DNA of 64,000 nt from Cytospora piceicola (taxonomy: Eukaryota; Ascomycota; Sordariomycetes; Diaporthales; Cytosporaceae). The stretch spans positions 1,364,001 through 1,428,000 of the forward strand of contig JALQBC010000005.1 of the NCBI GenBank assembly GCA_023375675.1, in the 5' to 3' direction. Under the pieces are notes generated by a model. It was not told the DNA's origin and searched no databases. It was given only the letters and a program-made list of their open reading frames with translations. Below are positions 61,517 through 64,000 of the stretch, one piece after another; position 1 is the stretch's first letter, and the number at the start of each line of letters is the position of its first letter. Both the position numbers and the translations under genes were made by a program.

Positions 61517-62953
61517 TGTGTCTGCTGAACATTTGGCACCTGCTTGCTATTAGTTCGAAAAGTTTTGTATGATCACAAATACTGAAGGTGGAGTAGAACT
61601 AAGCAAGTCAGGTGTTGATGTCCGACGATGACGAGGAAGTAAGTTGGTGGGCGTGGCCTAAACGGGTTCTTGCAGATGGCGATACATGTCCGATTTCAGA
61701 AAGTTCACGTCAAAGGTAGGAAAGGTTTCGAGGAGAGCTTACTTGGGACTGAAGACTAGAAGGACCCCTTCTTGAGGGCTGTAGAAGGGTTGACGCTGGA
61801 AGATGTTTCCTTGGGGTGTCTTCTTGGTGGCTGGCCTGACTTTAAATGTCGTGGCCGTTTGTTGAGAGAAGGTACTGGACTGACCAAAGCGAGTGTAGGC
61901 AAGATTTCAGGCAGAAGTGTTCTTACGAGGGTCTCTCAAAAGACTGTGGTATGAAAGGAAATTCGGTCAGGAATCTGGAAAGGAAGTATGTAGATTGGGT
62001 GCAGCCTCGAAACGTGCAAGACTGCAGAGTGTTTGTAGTAGGTACTATGTAGTCGATGCTGTGGGTATTGGCGGGGTTCGCCCAAGGCAACAGCCATCTG
62101 CACTGCACCGCGCTGTAATTACCGTACCACAGCTGCCCTGTATAAAGTAGAGTCACTTCGATACCTACCTAGGTAGGTATCCATACCAACCCGAAAGGTC
62201 TGTCCGCAACCTTTCGAGACGCTCTGACTTCAACGCTAATACTTGTTTGCCTAAGTCTTCAACCCATCTCATCTTCAAACGGAACATCGATACACAATGT
62301 GCCTTTCAGATTACCTTAGGTAAGTACAGCCTTGTCTACCTAGGTAGGTATTCTATTGTATCACTGGATACCTAGGTACCTATGCAATATATCTATACAA
62401 ACTGTCTTGGTAAGATATGTAACCGCCTTAAAAATCATCAGATCAAAGTATATAGAGAAAACAAGACGACGAAGCAGAGCGATAGAGAAGGAAGACAAGG
62501 CATCCTAAACCATCTGACACGTGTGTGTGTGTGTGTGTGTGAGACAGAGAGAAAGAGAATAACGGACATAGAATACTTAAGGTTAGACCCGCTGAATTAT
62601 ACATCCCTGCAAATGCATATCTCCGAACATGATTCTGTTTGATCCATCAACTCACGCTCAAACCACGCTGGTATACACGGTAGAGGGACCTAGCGGGTCA
62701 CGAAATGACAAGGATAATTACCATTTGACATACCCGGTCCGCCGGTACAGGCACCTACCCCACTATAACTGCAGCGTATGGACCCCACCATCGCGGGGCA
62801 TTTGAACGACATCTGGACGTGCGGCTTCGCAGCTTCAAATGTTCTAGACACAGCTTACTTGAGCTTCACGAACCCAGCTCTCCCTAATTGACTATAAACT
62901 GCCACCCCTACAATCCAATTCCAGAGTATTCTTGACAGACCACCACAGACATC
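61517..62953. other. Divergent intergenic region with clustered palindromes
   Basis: No gene is supported. It carries three perfect TACCTAGGTA copies (62166-62175, 62337-62346, 62369-62378) and a (GT)n run at 62520-62541. It separates the PARP-E2 and dienelactone hydrolase genes, so it holds both promoters. Confidence 0.6.
62166..62378. repeat. Cluster of three TACCTAGGTA palindromes
   Basis: Three perfect 10-bp palindromes lie within 213 bp, flanked by further TAGG/CCTA units. The same 10-mer recurs at 2942, 13033, 25077, 27069, 32150, 40179 and 41280, always between genes. Confidence 0.85.
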
Positions 62954-63966
62954 ATGCTTATCAAAGAGTATCACGCTGACGTGACGACGACCGTCAATGG
63001 CGTCGAGAGCCCCATGCGCGTCTTCGTCTTCCATCCCACGGTACCTCAGTACCCCAACGCGTTTGTCTCCCTTCATATACATCTCTTACATGTCTCCTCT
63101 GTACCAAATATATGATTCTTGTAATGCAAAAGATCCTGACATATCTCCAGACGCTTCCCTGGTGTGGTCATCTTCAGCGAGATCTACCAGGTCACCGGCC
63201 CCGTAGCCCGGTTCGCCCGGCAGATTGCAGGCCAGGGGTACATCGTCGCCGCCCCGAGTTCATACCATGACTTTACCGGCCCGGAGCCGCTGGCCTACGA
63301 CGTCCCTGGAACCGACATGGGCAACGAGTGGAAGGTCAAGAAGACGCTCGAGTCGTACGACCAGGACTCTTACAGGACCGTCGACTACCTCCTCAGCCTG
63401 CCCACATGTACGGGCCTGATCGGCGCGACCGGCATGTGCCTCGGTGGCCACCTCGCATTGCGCGCTGCTGTAAGTCGAACCGCGCCAACGAAACGCCCTT
63501 TCACTTCTCCCCCCTTTCAAAACAACTGACAACATGCCAGCTTGACCCCCGCATCACCGCAACGGTCTGCTACTTCGCGACGGACGTCCACTCGCGCACC
63601 CTCGGCCCCTACGAGGGCGCAAACACCTCGGCCACGGCGCCGCCCGGCAGCAACCACACCCTGGACCTCCTCCCCCGGCTCAAGGGCGAGGTCTCGATGA
63701 TCTTCGGCATCAAGGACACCCACGTCGACGACGCCGGCCGCGACCTCATCCGCGCCAAGCTGAGGGAGGCGGGCGTGGTCTTCAACTTCCACGAGTTCGC
63801 CTGGGCCCAGCACGCCTTCATCCGCGACGAGCTGAGCAAGGGCCGGTACGACCCCGCCATCACCAAGGCGTGCTTCGAGATCCTGCTCGAGCTGTTCGGC
63901 CGGTCCCTCAAGGTCGACCTGGGCGCCAAGGACCAGGCACCCCAGAAGGTCGAGCACATCTGCTAG
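62954..63966 (+). CDS. Dienelactone hydrolase family protein
   Basis: Alpha/beta-hydrolase acting on lactones or related esters. Exons 62954-63060, 63151-63469 and 63541-63966 close to 283 residues. Motifs: FPGVVIFSEIYQVTGPVARF with the family Glu near the active site, nucleophile elbow GATGMCLGGHLALRAA with catalytic Cys, Asp in GIKDTHVDDAGRD, and His in EFAWAQHAFIRDE, i.e. the Cys-Asp-His triad of dienelactone hydrolases. There is no signal peptide, so it is probably cytosolic. The first intron starts with a weak GTTTGT donor, but the frame join (PNA-RFPG) is exact. The stop lies 35 bp before the right edge of the window. Confidence 0.95.
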
Positions 63967-64000
63967 ATTCTGTCCGGGAGGCGTGCCATCGATGGGCATG

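Noticed and set aside
62583..62606. GACCCGCTGAATTATACATC, resembling the start of fungal 28S rRNA
   Set aside because: The resemblance is under 20 bases with mismatches, and no further rRNA sequence follows.

Overview
The window is nuclear DNA of a filamentous ascomycete (Pezizomycotina). Several features suggest Sordariomycetes, but the species cannot be named from the sequence. Nearly every recognisable gene is split by short GT-AG introns of about 40-200 bp, and coding third positions are GC-rich. The protein set is fungal: Prp43, a DASH Dad1 subunit, Rho4, a telobox telomere protein, a PARP-E2 fusion, a SAT4/PTH11-like membrane protein. AT-rich, C-to-T/G-to-A-looking islands with decayed gene copies suggest repeat-induced point mutation (RIP). 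I see no tRNA, rRNA or CRISPR array.

Layout. 1-10 kb is a dense housekeeping block: a two-part aldo/keto reductase running off the left edge, Sm-F, a PRMT5-type arginine methyltransferase and the helicase Prp43. SmF, PRMT5 (which methylates Sm proteins) and Prp43 (spliceosome disassembly), with Dbr1 at 27.6 kb, all act in pre-mRNA splicing. I take this as chance clustering, not an operon. 10-27 kb is sparse: a small zinc-ribbon-like protein, a secreted APP1-like (DUF2183) protein, a 590-bp inverted-repeat element, an NRPS A-domain relic, a deleted cytochrome P450 pseudogene and a nuclear protein with a SUMO-interacting motif.

27-50 kb returns to conserved genes: Dbr1, elongin C, Rho4, Dad1, an aldehyde dehydrogenase, a TRF/Tbf1-like telobox protein, and an unusual protein built of about 17 Cys/His modules. 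50-57 kb is a disturbed stretch: an N-terminally short GNAT acetyltransferase, a decayed copy of the 3' end of the Cys/His gene, an intact six-exon SAT4-family membrane protein, a DUF4267 protein, LTR-like AT-rich sequence and a lineage-specific small gene. The right end carries the PARP-E2 fusion and a dienelactone hydrolase.

The strongest discovery candidates are (i) the Cys/His-module protein at 47.5-49.5 kb, whose three introns all split the same conserved His codon, together with its decayed copy; (ii) the perfect 10-bp palindrome TACCTAGGTA, found at least ten times and only between genes; and (iii) the inverted-repeat element at 19.6-20.2 kb with hairpins inside its termini. Exon joins were worked out by hand from reading frame and splice signals. 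Those whose frames close exactly are stated with more confidence.
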